From Rhodococcus tibetensis (GTDB lineage: Bacteria; Actinomycetota; Actinomycetes; Mycobacteriales; Mycobacteriaceae), in the NCBI RefSeq assembly GCF_024438035.1, contig NZ_JANFQF010000004.1:124001-188000 (forward strand): 64,000 nucleotides of DNA, read 5' to 3'. Shown here piece after piece: positions 54,547 to 63,252 of this stretch. Below the pieces are notes generated by a model. That model searched no databases and was not told where the DNA came from. It saw only the letters and a list, made by a program, of their open reading frames with translations. Positions within the stretch are counted from its first letter, which is position 1; each line of letters starts with the position of its first letter. Made by a program: the position numbers and the translations under genes.

Positions 54547-55656
54547 ATGGGCGCTGTGGCAAGGGAATCGGTTCGGAACCTTACTGTGGGCGTCGAGGAG
54601 GAGTTTTTCCTCGTCGACACCTCGGGGCATCTCTCCAACGCGGGGCCCGATGTGGTGGCGGAAGTCGGTGAGGACATCTCGGGACTACAGCGGGAACTCT
54701 CGAGGCCGCAGATCGAAACGGCGACAGGCGTGTGTTCCACCGGCGAGGAGGTGCACGAGCAGCTCCGCACTCTGCGCAGCAGTCTGGTGAAGGTCGCCGC
54801 AGACCGCGATCTACTACTTCTGCCCAGTGGCACTCCGCTGATGGTCGAAGAACGTCCCGCTGCCATCACACCGACACCGCGGTACCAGCAGATGGCTCGC
54901 CGTTTCGGCCCCATCGTCGATTCGGTCACCACGTGCGGCTGCCATGTCCACGTAGGGATACCGAACCGTGAGATCGGTGTCCAGGTGAGCAACTACCTCC
55001 GAGGATGGCTGCCCGTTGTTCTCGCGCTGTCGGCGAACTCGCCCGTTCACAACGGGCGCGACACCGGGTACCACAGCTGGCGTCACATTCTGTGGTCGCG
55101 CTGGCCGTCTGCCGGCCCGCCGCCGCGCTTCGATTCCGCCGAAGAATACGAAGGGATCGTCGACGCGATGATCGCCAGCGGTGCTGCTCTCGACCGCGGC
55201 ATGATCTATTGGCACATTCGGCTGTCCGACGACCAGCCGACCATCGAAATTCGGATCGCGGACGTCGCGATGACCGCCGCGCACGCGTCCGTGTACGCCA
55301 TTGCAGCAAAGGGGTTGGTCGGGTGGGCGTTGCGGTGCATCGAGGAAGGGGAGGCCGTCGACTCCCCGAGGATCGAACTCTTGCGTGCGGAGCAATGGCG
55401 TGCAGCCCGGGAGGGACTCGACGGGGAATGCACGAGTCCGGTCTCGACGCGGACTCTGCCGATCCGGCGGCAACTCGAGCTACTGCACGATTCTGTGAGT
55501 CACATCCTCGGCGCGGAGGATCGGGCGTTCCTCGAGGCGGGACTCGACTCGATGCTCCGTGACGGAACGGGCGCAGAGCGGCAACGAGCCGAATTCGAAC
55601 GGCACGGCTCGACGGCCGACGTGCTGGCACTGCTGACCCGGGAGGTGACCAGTTGA
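54547..55656 (+). CDS. YbdK-type carboxylate-amine ligase (glutamate-cysteine ligase GCS2 family)
   Basis: A 369-aa ATP-dependent ligase of the GCS2 family. 'LTVGVEEEFFLVDTSGHLSN' is the conserved start, with the acidic Mg site, and 'CGCHVHVGIPNREIGVQVSN' and 'NSPVHNGRDTGYHSWRHILW' follow. E. coli YbdK shows weak gamma-glutamylcysteine synthesis; in mycothiol-using actinobacteria glutathione is not expected, so the true substrate may differ. It is 46 bases after the esterase gene, probably in the same transcript. The start at 54547 is chosen from homology. Confidence 0.87.
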   Translation: MGAVARESVRNLTVGVEEEFFLVDTSGHLSNAGPDVVAEVGEDISGLQRELSRPQIETATGVCSTGEEVHEQLRTLRSSLVKVAADRDLLLLPSGTPLMVEERPAAITPTPRYQQMARRFGPIVDSVTTCGCHVHVGIPNREIGVQVSNYLRGWLPVVLALSANSPVHNGRDTGYHSWRHILWSRWPSAGPPPRFDSAEEYEGIVDAMIASGAALDRGMIYWHIRLSDDQPTIEIRIADVAMTAAHASVYAIAAKGLVGWALRCIEEGEAVDSPRIELLRAEQWRAAREGLDGECTSPVSTRTLPIRRQLELLHDSVSHILGAEDRAFLEAGLDSMLRDGTGAERQRAEFERHGSTADVLALLTREVTS

Positions 55657-55722
55657 GAGTTCCTCCGTCGGGTAGCGCTGGGGGGCGCCGTTCGTGTCTG
55701 CCGCCCGTGGCACGATTGTCGC

Positions 55723-56700
55723 GTGAGCACCCCATCCCAGCTCGAACAGCTTCATCTGGTCCTCGGTGACGAGGAATTCCTCGTCGACCGCGCCGTGACG
55801 AGCATCATCGCGCAGGTCCGGGCCACCGCGGCCGTCGCGGCGGGGGCCGAACTACCCGTCAACCGGTTGAGGGCAGGCGATGCCGGCGAGGCCGAGCTGG
55901 CCGAACTGCTCAGTCCCTCTCTGTTTGCGGAAGACCGGGTGGTGGTGCTCGAGTCCGCCGCGGAGGCGGGCAAGGACGCCGTCGCCCTCGTTCTCGACGC
56001 CGCTGCGGACCCGCCGCCCGGTGTCGTGATCGTGGTTCTGCACTCAGGCGGTGGGCGCGCGAAGGCGATGACCGGCTCCCTCGAGAAGCTCGGCGCGGTC
56101 ACCCACCATTGCGCCAAGCTGAAATCCGGGGACATCATCGGCTTCATCCGTGGCGAGTTCCGCACCCTCGGCGTCCGCGTGTCACCCGAAGTGGTGCAGA
56201 CGGTGTTCGAGGGTGTGGGCTCCAATTTGCGGGAACTTGCGGCCGCCTGCTCGCAGCTCACCGCCGACACCGGTGGCAAGATCGACGTCGCGGCCGTTCA
56301 GCGGTACTACTCGGGCAAGGCAGAAGTGACAGGGTTCGATGTCGCGGACAAAGCGGTGGCCGGGGACACGGCGGGTGCCAGGGAAGCGTTGCGGTGGGCG
56401 ATGCTGCGCGGGGTACCGCACGTGCTGCTCGCGGACGCGCTCGCCGACGCGGTGCACTCGATTGCCCGGGTGGCGCCTGCCGGGAGGGGAGATCCGTTTC
56501 GGATGGCGTCCGAGCTGGGCATGCCGCCTTGGAAGATAAAGAAGGTGCAGGCCATCGCGAAAGGATGGACACCCGCCTCCGTCGGCGAAGCGTTGCGCAT
56601 CGTTGCCGCCCTCAACGCAGATGTGAAAGGCGCCGCCGCGGACGCCGACTACGCCGTCGAAAGTGCGGTGGGACGCGTGTCGCTGCTACGACAGCTCTGA
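55723..56700 (+). CDS. holA: DNA polymerase III delta subunit
   Basis: A 325-aa clamp-loader subunit. '[20 protein letters not shown]' is the actinobacterial start and '[20 protein letters not shown]' belongs to the AAA+ domain; the C-terminal collar has '[20 protein letters not shown]'. The sequence is weakly conserved in general, as is usual for delta. GTG start. In mycobacteria holA follows comEC directly; here five genes lie between. Confidence 0.9.
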   Translation: MSTPSQLEQLHLVLGDEEFLVDRAVTSIIAQVRATAAVAAGAELPVNRLRAGDAGEAELAELLSPSLFAEDRVVVLESAAEAGKDAVALVLDAAADPPPGVVIVVLHSGGGRAKAMTGSLEKLGAVTHHCAKLKSGDIIGFIRGEFRTLGVRVSPEVVQTVFEGVGSNLRELAAACSQLTADTGGKIDVAAVQRYYSGKAEVTGFDVADKAVAGDTAGAREALRWAMLRGVPHVLLADALADAVHSIARVAPAGRGDPFRMASELGMPPWKIKKVQAIAKGWTPASVGEALRIVAALNADVKGAAADADYAVESAVGRVSLLRQL

Positions 56701-56711
56701 CCGACGCACGA

Positions 56712-56747
56712 AAACAGCCGCTCGATCCGGGGATCGAGCGGCTGTTT
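56712..56747. terminator. Bidirectional terminator between holA and rpsT
   Basis: Bases 56712-56728 and 56731-56747 are a perfect 17-base inverted repeat (AAACAGCCGCTCGATCC and its complement) with only two bases between, so the real loop is larger. It starts 12 bases after the holA stop and serves the convergent rpsT gene too; the arms end in AAA/TTT. Confidence 0.85.
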
Positions 56748-56769
56748 GAGAGTGTACGACGAGGTGTCG

Positions 56770-57030
56770 TCAGATCTTGTTGACGGCCTGCGCGAGAGCA
56801 GACTTCTTGTTGGCCGCCTGGTTGGCGTGAATGACGCCCTTGCTGGCTGCCTTGTCGAGCTTGCGGCTGGTGGCGACGAGGAGTTCGTTGGCCTTGTCCT
56901 TGTCACCGGCCGCCGCAGCCTCGCGGAACGAGCGGATGGCCGTGCGCAGCGAGGACTTCACCGACTGGTTACGGAGTCGGGCCGCCTCGTTGGTACGGAT
57001 CCGCTTCACCTGGGACTTGATGTTGGCCAC
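56770..57030 (-). CDS. rpsT: 30S ribosomal protein S20
   Basis: An 86-aa small-subunit protein, three long helices. '[20 protein letters not shown]' and '[20 protein letters not shown]' are standard. It starts with GTG on the minus strand. It is convergent with holA, the usual arrangement in Actinomycetales. Confidence 0.96.
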   Translation of the reverse strand: MANIKSQVKRIRTNEAARLRNQSVKSSLRTAIRSFREAAAAGDKDKANELLVATSRKLDKAASKGVIHANQAANKKSALAQAVNKI

Positions 57031-57197
57031 GCGTAAAATCCTGTCGTCTTAAGCTGGATACGGTCGAGAAGCTGTGGGCGCACACATATGCACCGACAGG
57101 CGAGATTACCAGTGATCGGGGTCCGATCTCAAACCGGACGCCGGACGCGCCGAATATCCGTGCGCCTGTGCTGCTGATCGGGTGTACATGTAGCAGC

Positions 57198-58979
57198 ATG
57201 TCTGGGATGACGCCCCCAGCATCGAAGTCGTCAACAGTAGCGAAGTCGTCGGCCACCTCGAAGTCGCCGGGAACCACGAAAGCCTCGGTCTCCGCCTCGA
57301 GCAAAAGTAGACAGAAGGGCGTAAAGGCGTCTGCAACGCAGTCGCGCGCCTCCGTGACCACACGTTCACGCAAGCCCGCGCGTCCGGCGCACGTGTTCGA
57401 CGGTTATGCCGACGTCGGACGCTACGGGATGGCGTTCGACGAGATGTTCGACCGTGACGGCACTGTCCGGCCGCCCTACAAAGGTGTCTTCAAGGCCCTC
57501 GAGCCGGCGGACAGCGCGGATCTCGCCGCCCGCTCCGAGGCGCTGGGCAGGGCGTTCATCGACCAGGGCGTGACATTCTCCCTGTCCGGTCAAGAACGGC
57601 CGTTCCCCCTCGACCTGGTGCCGCGGGTCATCGCCGCCGCGGAGTGGACACGACTCGAAAAAGGCATCAAGCAGCGCGTGAAGGCGCTGGAGATGTTCCT
57701 CGACGACGTCTACGGAGAACAGCGCATCCTCCGCGATCACGTCCTCCCGAAGCGGTTGGTCACCTCGTGTGAGCACTTCCACCGGGAGGCGTCCGGCATC
57801 GTTCCACCCAACGGTGTGCGCATTCACGTGGCCGGAATCGACCTCGTCCGGGACGAGAACGGCGTATTCCGGGTGCTCGAGGACAACCTGCGGTCGCCCT
57901 CGGGAGTGTCCTACGTGATGGAGAATCGCCGCACGATGGCGCGTGTCTTCCCGGACCTCTTCATGTCGCACCGCGTGCGTTCGGTCGGCGACTACTCCAC
58001 TCACCTGCTGCGCGCGCTACGGGCGTCCGCTGCCCTCAACGAGGCCGACCCCACAGTGGTGGTGCTCACTCCCGGGGTCGCGAACTCTGCCTACTTCGAG
58101 CACTCGCTGCTCGCGCGCCAGATGGGTGTGGAACTCGTCGAGGGCCGCGACCTCTTCTGCCGCGACAACATGGTCTACATGCGCACCACGGAGGGTGAGC
58201 GTCAGGTGGACGTCATCTACCGCCGTATCGACGACGATTACCTCGACCCGATGCACTTCCGGCCGGATTCGGTACTGGGCGTCGCCGGTGTTCTCAACGC
58301 CGCCCGCGCCGGCAACGTCGTCATCTCGAGTGCCGTCGGAAACGGCGTCGCGGACGACAAGTTGGTGTACACCTATGTGCCGCAGATCATCGACTACTAC
58401 CTGGGGGAGAAGCCACTGCTCGCGAACGTCGACACATTCCGGTGCTGGCTCGACGACGAGTGCGAGCAGGTGCTCGACCGCGTGGACGAACTGGTGATCA
58501 AACCGGTGGAGGGGTCGGGCGGATACGGCATCGTCTTCGGTCCGGACGCCTCACCCAAGGAACTCAACACGATCACCCGGAAGATCAGGGCCGACCCGCG
58601 GGGGTGGATCGCCCAACCGTTGGTCCAGTTGTCCACGGTGCCGACCAAGATCGGTGACGAGCTCATGCCCCGGCACGTCGACCTGCGCCCGTTCGTGGTC
58701 AACGACGGCGAGGATGTATGGGTGTTGCCCGGGGGACTCACCCGGGTCGCCCTGCCCGAGGGTTCCCTCGTGGTCAATTCCAGTCAGGGCGGTGGCAGCA
58801 AGGACACGTGGGTGCTCGCCAGCCGAAGCTCGGACGAGGAACAGGAACTCGCGGGTGAGGAACTCGTCACCGAACCCGCGCAGACGGCGGAAGCCGAGCA
58901 GGGCCCCGAACTCAGCACGTCCCAGCTCCAACAGCAGCAGCAACAACAACAACAGCAGGAACGCGGAGGTGAGTGCTGA
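57198..58979 (+). CDS. Circularly permuted type 2 ATP-grasp protein
   Basis: A 593-aa protein with the circularly permuted ATP-grasp (DUF404/DUF407) fold, predicted to form amide bonds. A low-complexity Ser/Thr/Lys-rich N-terminus of about 60 residues precedes 'RYGMAFDEMFDRDGTVRPPY'; 'RVLEDNLRSPSGVSYVMENR' and 'VIKPVEGSGGYGIVFGPDAS' hold ATP and metal ligands. It ends with ten consecutive Gln (58929-58958), which is unusual. ATGs at 57168 and 57207 are alternative starts. It overlaps the alpha-E gene (TGATG); the trio with transglutaminase is a known, uncharacterised operon. Substrate unknown. Confidence 0.88.
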   Translation: MSGMTPPASKSSTVAKSSATSKSPGTTKASVSASSKSRQKGVKASATQSRASVTTRSRKPARPAHVFDGYADVGRYGMAFDEMFDRDGTVRPPYKGVFKALEPADSADLAARSEALGRAFIDQGVTFSLSGQERPFPLDLVPRVIAAAEWTRLEKGIKQRVKALEMFLDDVYGEQRILRDHVLPKRLVTSCEHFHREASGIVPPNGVRIHVAGIDLVRDENGVFRVLEDNLRSPSGVSYVMENRRTMARVFPDLFMSHRVRSVGDYSTHLLRALRASAALNEADPTVVVLTPGVANSAYFEHSLLARQMGVELVEGRDLFCRDNMVYMRTTEGERQVDVIYRRIDDDYLDPMHFRPDSVLGVAGVLNAARAGNVVISSAVGNGVADDKLVYTYVPQIIDYYLGEKPLLANVDTFRCWLDDECEQVLDRVDELVIKPVEGSGGYGIVFGPDASPKELNTITRKIRADPRGWIAQPLVQLSTVPTKIGDELMPRHVDLRPFVVNDGEDVWVLPGGLTRVALPEGSLVVNSSQGGGSKDTWVLASRSSDEEQELAGEELVTEPAQTAEAEQGPELSTSQLQQQQQQQQQQERGGEC

Positions 58980-59950
58980 TGCTGGCGAGAAACGCGGAAT
59001 CGCTGTACTGGATCGGTCGCTACGTCGAGCGCGCCGACGACATGGCGCGGATTCTCGACGTCGCAGTGCATCAACTGCTCGACGACGCGTCGGTGAATCC
59101 GGACCGCACGTCCCGGCTCCTCCTGCGGGTTCTCGGAATCCCCGCGCCGAGCACGGAACTGGATGTGCGCTCGGTCACCGAACTGGTGGCTTTCAGCCGC
59201 AACCAGGTCGGTTCGATCATCGACTCGCTCGCCAGCGCACGCGAAAACGCCCGCGGCGCGCGGGAGGTCACATCGAGTGAGATGTGGGAGTGCCTCAACA
59301 CCACGTACAACGGGCTCGCGGAACGCGAACGCGCAGCCAAGCGGCTGGGCCCGCACGAGTTCTTCCGCTATGTGGAGGAGCGCGCGGCGATGTTTGCCGG
59401 TCTCGCCGACTCGACGATGAGTCGTGACGACGGCTACCGCTTCCTTCTGCTCGGCCGCTCCATCGAACGTGTCGACATGCTTGCGCGAATGCTGCTGTCC
59501 CGCGCGGGCGACCGACCGTCGTCGCCGGCGTGGGTGACGGTCCTGCGCTCGGCGGGCGCTCACGACACCTATCTGCGCACCTACCGCGGCGCCCTCGACG
59601 CCAATCGAGTGGTCGAGTTCATCCTCCTCGACCGCTTGTTCCCGCGTTCGGTGTTCCATGCCATCCGCCAGGCGGAACAGTGTCTCGCAGAACTCGACCA
59701 TCAACCCGACAGCCGGGTGGGGCCCCGTGCCGAGGCGCAGCGTCTGTTGGGGCGGGCACGGAGTGAACTCGAATTCCTGCCCCCCGGTGTACTCCTCGAG
59801 GACCTCCAGGACCGGTTGGTGGGATTGCAGGACACCTGCCGTGAGCTCGGAGAAGCGATCGCACTGCAGTATTTTCACGCCGCGCCGTGGGTGGCGTGGA
59901 CCGATGCACGGGCCGTCGGCGCCGAAGCCGTCGTGGAGGGAGAGCTGTGA
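58979..59950 (+). CDS. Alpha-E domain protein
   Basis: A 323-aa, nearly all-helical protein. 'LARNAESLYWIGRYVERADD' is the start typical of the alpha-E family, with conserved Glu and Arg throughout ('RFLLLGRSIERVDMLARMLL', 'FLLLDRLFPRSVFHAIRQAE'). Its role is not known; it is always coded with the ATP-grasp and often the transglutaminase-like protein and may form a complex with them. It shares one base with the preceding stop. Confidence 0.88.
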   Translation: MLARNAESLYWIGRYVERADDMARILDVAVHQLLDDASVNPDRTSRLLLRVLGIPAPSTELDVRSVTELVAFSRNQVGSIIDSLASARENARGAREVTSSEMWECLNTTYNGLAERERAAKRLGPHEFFRYVEERAAMFAGLADSTMSRDDGYRFLLLGRSIERVDMLARMLLSRAGDRPSSPAWVTVLRSAGAHDTYLRTYRGALDANRVVEFILLDRLFPRSVFHAIRQAEQCLAELDHQPDSRVGPRAEAQRLLGRARSELEFLPPGVLLEDLQDRLVGLQDTCRELGEAIALQYFHAAPWVAWTDARAVGAEAVVEGEL

Positions 59951-60789
59951 GCTGGCGAATGAGGGTGGTGCACACCACCGGATATGCCTACGACGCGCCG
60001 GTCACGTCTTCGTACAACGAGGCGAGGCTCACGCCCCGTGGCGACAGCAGACAGACGGTGATCCTCAACCGGGTCGAGACCACACCGGCCACCCGTTCGT
60101 ATCGTTACACCGACTACTGGGGTACCGCGGTCACCGCATTCGATCTGCATGCACCGCACCGGGAACTCGAGGTCACAGGACTGTCGGTGGTCGAGACCGA
60201 GCCCTTCTCGGCTCCCGAGGAGTCGGTGGACTGGGACGAACTGGCCGGGCCGGCGCTGACCGACCGATTCAACGAGCAGCTCAGCAACACCCAGTACGCG
60301 CCCCGCAACCGCAAGCTCGACGTGATCGCCCGCGATCTCCAGAAGGGGCGAACCCCCGAGGAAGCCGTCGTGGCCGCGGCGGACTGGGTGCACGAGGAGA
60401 TGGCGTACGTTCCCGGAACCACGGGCGTGCACACGTCGGCGGTCGAGGCCTGGGCCGAACGGGAAGGCGTCTGCCAGGATTACGCCCACCTGACCCTCGT
60501 CCTGTTGCGCAGCATGGGAATTCCCAGCCGATACGTGTCGGGCTATCTGCACCCGAAAGCTGATGCGCCACTGGATGACACGATCGCGGGGGAGAGCCAC
60601 GCCTGGGTGGAGGCGTGGACCGGCGCGTGGTGGGGATACGACCCCACCAACGCGGTCGCCGTCAACGAGCAGCATGTGTCGGTGGGCATCGGGCGGGACT
60701 ACGCCGATGTTCCGCCGCTGAAGGGGATCTTCTCGGGAGGGCAGGCAACAGACCTGGAAGTTGTCGTGGAGATCACCCGCCTGGCGTAA
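59947..60789 (+). CDS. Transglutaminase-like (bacterial N-terminal region) cysteine protease family protein
   Basis: A 280-aa protein. The first about 80 residues are the bacterial transglutaminase-like N-terminal domain ('MRVVHTTGYAYDAPVTSSYN'), followed by the catalytic core with Cys in 'REGVCQDYAHLTLVLLRSMG', His in 'GESHAWVEAWTGAWWGYDPT' and Asp in the same stretch. Members act as peptidases or amide-forming enzymes. GTG start overlapping the alpha-E gene (GTGA) with GGAGG ahead; ATG 59959 is the alternative. Completes the three-gene operon. Confidence 0.9.
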   Translation: MSWRMRVVHTTGYAYDAPVTSSYNEARLTPRGDSRQTVILNRVETTPATRSYRYTDYWGTAVTAFDLHAPHRELEVTGLSVVETEPFSAPEESVDWDELAGPALTDRFNEQLSNTQYAPRNRKLDVIARDLQKGRTPEEAVVAAADWVHEEMAYVPGTTGVHTSAVEAWAEREGVCQDYAHLTLVLLRSMGIPSRYVSGYLHPKADAPLDDTIAGESHAWVEAWTGAWWGYDPTNAVAVNEQHVSVGIGRDYADVPPLKGIFSGGQATDLEVVVEITRLA

Positions 60790-60850
60790 AGTCCGGCGCA
60801 GAACTGTGGAAAGCAAGGACTAACGATCCATTCCGACGAAGGTGGGTTCA

Positions 60851-61624
60851 ATGTCTCCAACCGCACAGGAATACGTAGAGGTCGAGCCGATCTCGGATCT
60901 CAAGAAGTACTCGGCCGAGGCAATCGGTACCTTCGTGCTGGTTTTCTCGGCAGTGGGCACGGCGGTGTTCGCGGGGGCCAAGGTCGGCAATCTCGGTGTG
61001 GCTCTGGCTTTCGGACTGACACTCCTCTTCCTCGTCTACGCCATCGGTCCCATCTCGGGGTGTCACGTCAATCCGGCCGTCACCATCGGGCATCTCGCCC
61101 TCGGCCGAGTGTCGGTGGCCCGGGCCGGCCTGTACATCGTGGCCCAAATTATCGGTGGTCTCCTCGCAGGTCTCGTCATCTACGCAATCGCGCAGAGCCT
61201 GCCGTCCTACGACCGTGCCGCCGACGGACTCGGGGCCAACGGCTGGGGTGAGCACAGCCCCTCCGCCATCAAAGGCCCGCTGGGCGGGATCCTCGAGAAC
61301 GGATACGGCATCGGTGCTGCGATGATCGTCGAGGTTCTCCTCACCGCCCTGCTGGTATTCGTCGTCCTGGCCTCGACCGACCAGATCTCGGACGTACCGC
61401 TGGCCGGTGTGTCCATCGGTTTCACGCTCGCGGTGATCCACCTGGTGTCGATTCCGATCGACAACACGTCGGTGAACCCCGCGCGCAGTCTCGCCGTCGC
61501 TCCATATCAGGACGACGCTCTGCAGCAGGTGTGGTTGTTCCTCGTCTTTCCCCTGATCGGCGGTGCAGTGGGCGCCCTGGCCTACCGCTCGCTGTTCGGC
61601 AGGTACGACCGCCTGCAGAGTTGA
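60851..61624 (+). CDS. MIP-family aquaporin (AqpZ-like)
   Basis: A 257-aa channel with six membrane helices and both NPA loops, 'GCHVNPAVTIGHLALGRVSV' and 'DNTSVNPARSLAVAPYQDDA'. The Arg after the second NPA and the loop composition fit a water channel over a glycerol facilitator. The loop between helices 3 and 4 (about residues 110-150) is longer than in AqpZ. It follows the transglutaminase gene by 61 bases and is closed by a strong terminator. Water transport is inferred by family. Confidence 0.88.
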   Translation: MSPTAQEYVEVEPISDLKKYSAEAIGTFVLVFSAVGTAVFAGAKVGNLGVALAFGLTLLFLVYAIGPISGCHVNPAVTIGHLALGRVSVARAGLYIVAQIIGGLLAGLVIYAIAQSLPSYDRAADGLGANGWGEHSPSAIKGPLGGILENGYGIGAAMIVEVLLTALLVFVVLASTDQISDVPLAGVSIGFTLAVIHLVSIPIDNTSVNPARSLAVAPYQDDALQQVWLFLVFPLIGGAVGALAYRSLFGRYDRLQS

Positions 61625-61646
61625 CGCAGCGAGTTCCCCTGGAACG

Positions 61647-61684
61647 AATGCCGGGCACGCACCCACCGGTGCGTGCCCGGCATT
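61647..61684. terminator. Strong hairpin terminator after the aquaporin gene
   Basis: AATGCCGGGCACGCACC (61647-61663) and GGTGCGTGCCCGGCATT (61668-61684) are perfectly complementary with a four-base loop, 22 bases after the aquaporin stop. Only a weak T-stretch follows, so it may be aided by other factors. Confidence 0.82.
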
Positions 61685-61752
61685 ACTGTCAACCGGTCGT
61701 CGTCATCGTCCACCTCTGGTCGTCCGACACCGAGACGAGCAGGGGACACGCG

Positions 61753-62637
61753 ATGTCGAACAGCCGGGGCCTGCGGGCCGCACTGGTGTTGTGCGCGGTG
61801 GTGGGGGCGACGGGGCTCGTCCCTGCGGCCGCGACCGCCGAACCGACAGTGCCGCAGCGCGGCGTGCACTACGTGGCGCTCGGCGACTCCCGCGCATCCG
61901 GGCCCCTCGTCGAGGCGTCGGCGCACCGCGACCTGTGCCTGCGGTCACCCGAGCAGAACTACCCTGCCGAGCTTGCGCGGCTGATCGGCGCGTCCGAATT
62001 CACGGACGTCACGTGCTCGGCGGCCAAGCCCGCCCACGTCCTCGATACCCCGCAATTCGTCGGGACTCGCTTCGCGCCGCCCCAGATCGAGGCCCTGCGC
62101 GCGGACACGGACCTCGTGACGCTCAGTATCGGGGGAGGCGGATCCAACCACCTCGCCGTGTCGGTGCGTTGCGTCGCGATCGCTCCAGAGGCGGACGCAC
62201 GGTGCCGAAACAATCCGCGCGCCGAGCAACTCGCCACCTTGGGGATCGCCGAGATGGCGCCCAGGGTGGACGCGGTGGTGGCGGCAATCGTGGCGAAGGC
62301 CTCGAACGCCGAGGTGTATCTGATCGGACACGGAGGTTCGGTCGGCCACCGCGGCTGCTGGCCCAACCTGCCGTTGTCCGACGCCGATGCCGTGTGGCTG
62401 AGCGGATACTTCGACCGGTTCAACCAGATCTACGTCGATGCCGCCGCCCGGCACGGGGTCCACTACATCGACATCGCCGGGGCCTCGATCGGCGGCGGAC
62501 ACGACGCCTGTGCGCCGGACGACCAGCGGTGGTTCGAGGGAATTCTGCCGCGCTCGCCTGCCGAACCCGCCCACCCCAACGAGCTGGCGATGGCCGCCAT
62601 CGCCGAAATGGTCGCGGCGGATATCACTGCCAGCTGA
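61753..62637 (+). CDS. Secreted SGNH/GDSL-type hydrolase
   Basis: A 294-aa protein with a Sec-type signal peptide of about 32 residues (basic 'SNSRGLRAALVLCAVVGATG' ending near ATAEP). Block I is 'YVALGDSRASGPL'; most relatives have GDSYASG. The expected 'GGND' Asn block appears as 'LSIGGGGSNHLAV', and the Asp/His pair could be 'EPAHPNELAMAAIAEM'. Six Cys suggest disulphides. It is probably an extracellular esterase or lipase. It overlaps the convergent PemK-like gene by 14 bases. Confidence 0.82.
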   Translation: MSNSRGLRAALVLCAVVGATGLVPAAATAEPTVPQRGVHYVALGDSRASGPLVEASAHRDLCLRSPEQNYPAELARLIGASEFTDVTCSAAKPAHVLDTPQFVGTRFAPPQIEALRADTDLVTLSIGGGGSNHLAVSVRCVAIAPEADARCRNNPRAEQLATLGIAEMAPRVDAVVAAIVAKASNAEVYLIGHGGSVGHRGCWPNLPLSDADAVWLSGYFDRFNQIYVDAAARHGVHYIDIAGASIGGGHDACAPDDQRWFEGILPRSPAEPAHPNELAMAAIAEMVAADITAS

Positions 62638-63187
62638 AATCCGCTCTCAGCCGCCTCGCCACGAGCTCGAACGTGTCCCGCTCCATGACGGCGCCCTCGC
62701 GCCGGATCCCTTCCTCGGGCACGTCGAGCACCCGATCGAGGCGGACCCAGCTCGGTCGACCTTCGGAGTCCCAGGATCCCGAACCGATCGCGATCCAGTC
62801 CCGGTCACCGTCGTGCTTGCTCTGCGAAGACAACATCAGGCCCAGCAAGGTCGCGCCGTCGCGGCCGACAACGAGAACGGGGCGGTCCTTTCCCTGCGCC
62901 GGATCTTCCTCGTACGCCACCCACGTCCACACGATCTCGCCCGGATCCGCACGTCCGTCGAGGTCGGGGGAGTACTGGACCTTGCGTGCCCGGTGCGCCG
63001 TCGGCGCGGAATTCGCGGTGACCGGGCGTCCCGGGCTCGGCTTCGGCGCGGTGGCCGCGGAACCGGTCAGCACACCGGCTGCACGGTCGAGTGCGCCCGA
63101 CTTCTGCAGCTGCTGCAGCAACTGGGGACCTCGGTCCCGCGCCAGTCTGGCCAACGTCTTACCGATGCTGCTCCACGTGCTTGCCAT
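62624..63187 (-). CDS. PemK/MazF-like family protein
   Basis: A 187-aa protein. Residues about 75-185 have the MazF/PemK-type barrel ('ADPGEIVWTWVAYEEDPAQG', 'KDRPVLVVGRDGATLLGLML'), preceded by an Ala/Pro-rich N-terminus. Typical MazF toxins have about 110 residues; the long N-terminus and absence of any antitoxin gene suggest a housekeeping member and not a toxin-antitoxin pair. In mycobacteria a homologue also sits next to lepA. Function unknown. Confidence 0.8.
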   Translation of the reverse strand: MASTWSSIGKTLARLARDRGPQLLQQLQKSGALDRAAGVLTGSAATAPKPSPGRPVTANSAPTAHRARKVQYSPDLDGRADPGEIVWTWVAYEEDPAQGKDRPVLVVGRDGATLLGLMLSSQSKHDGDRDWIAIGSGSWDSEGRPSWVRLDRVLDVPEEGIRREGAVMERDTFELVARRLRADFSWQ

Positions 63188-63252
63188 GGCCGTCGAGCTT
63201 AGTGCGTGTATGCCGCAGCAGCCGGAGTCCGGTGGCTTGGATATCCTGACAG

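Noticed and set aside
62624-63187. Toxin-antitoxin module
   Set aside because: The MazF-like protein has no antitoxin gene on either side; the neighbour is lepA.
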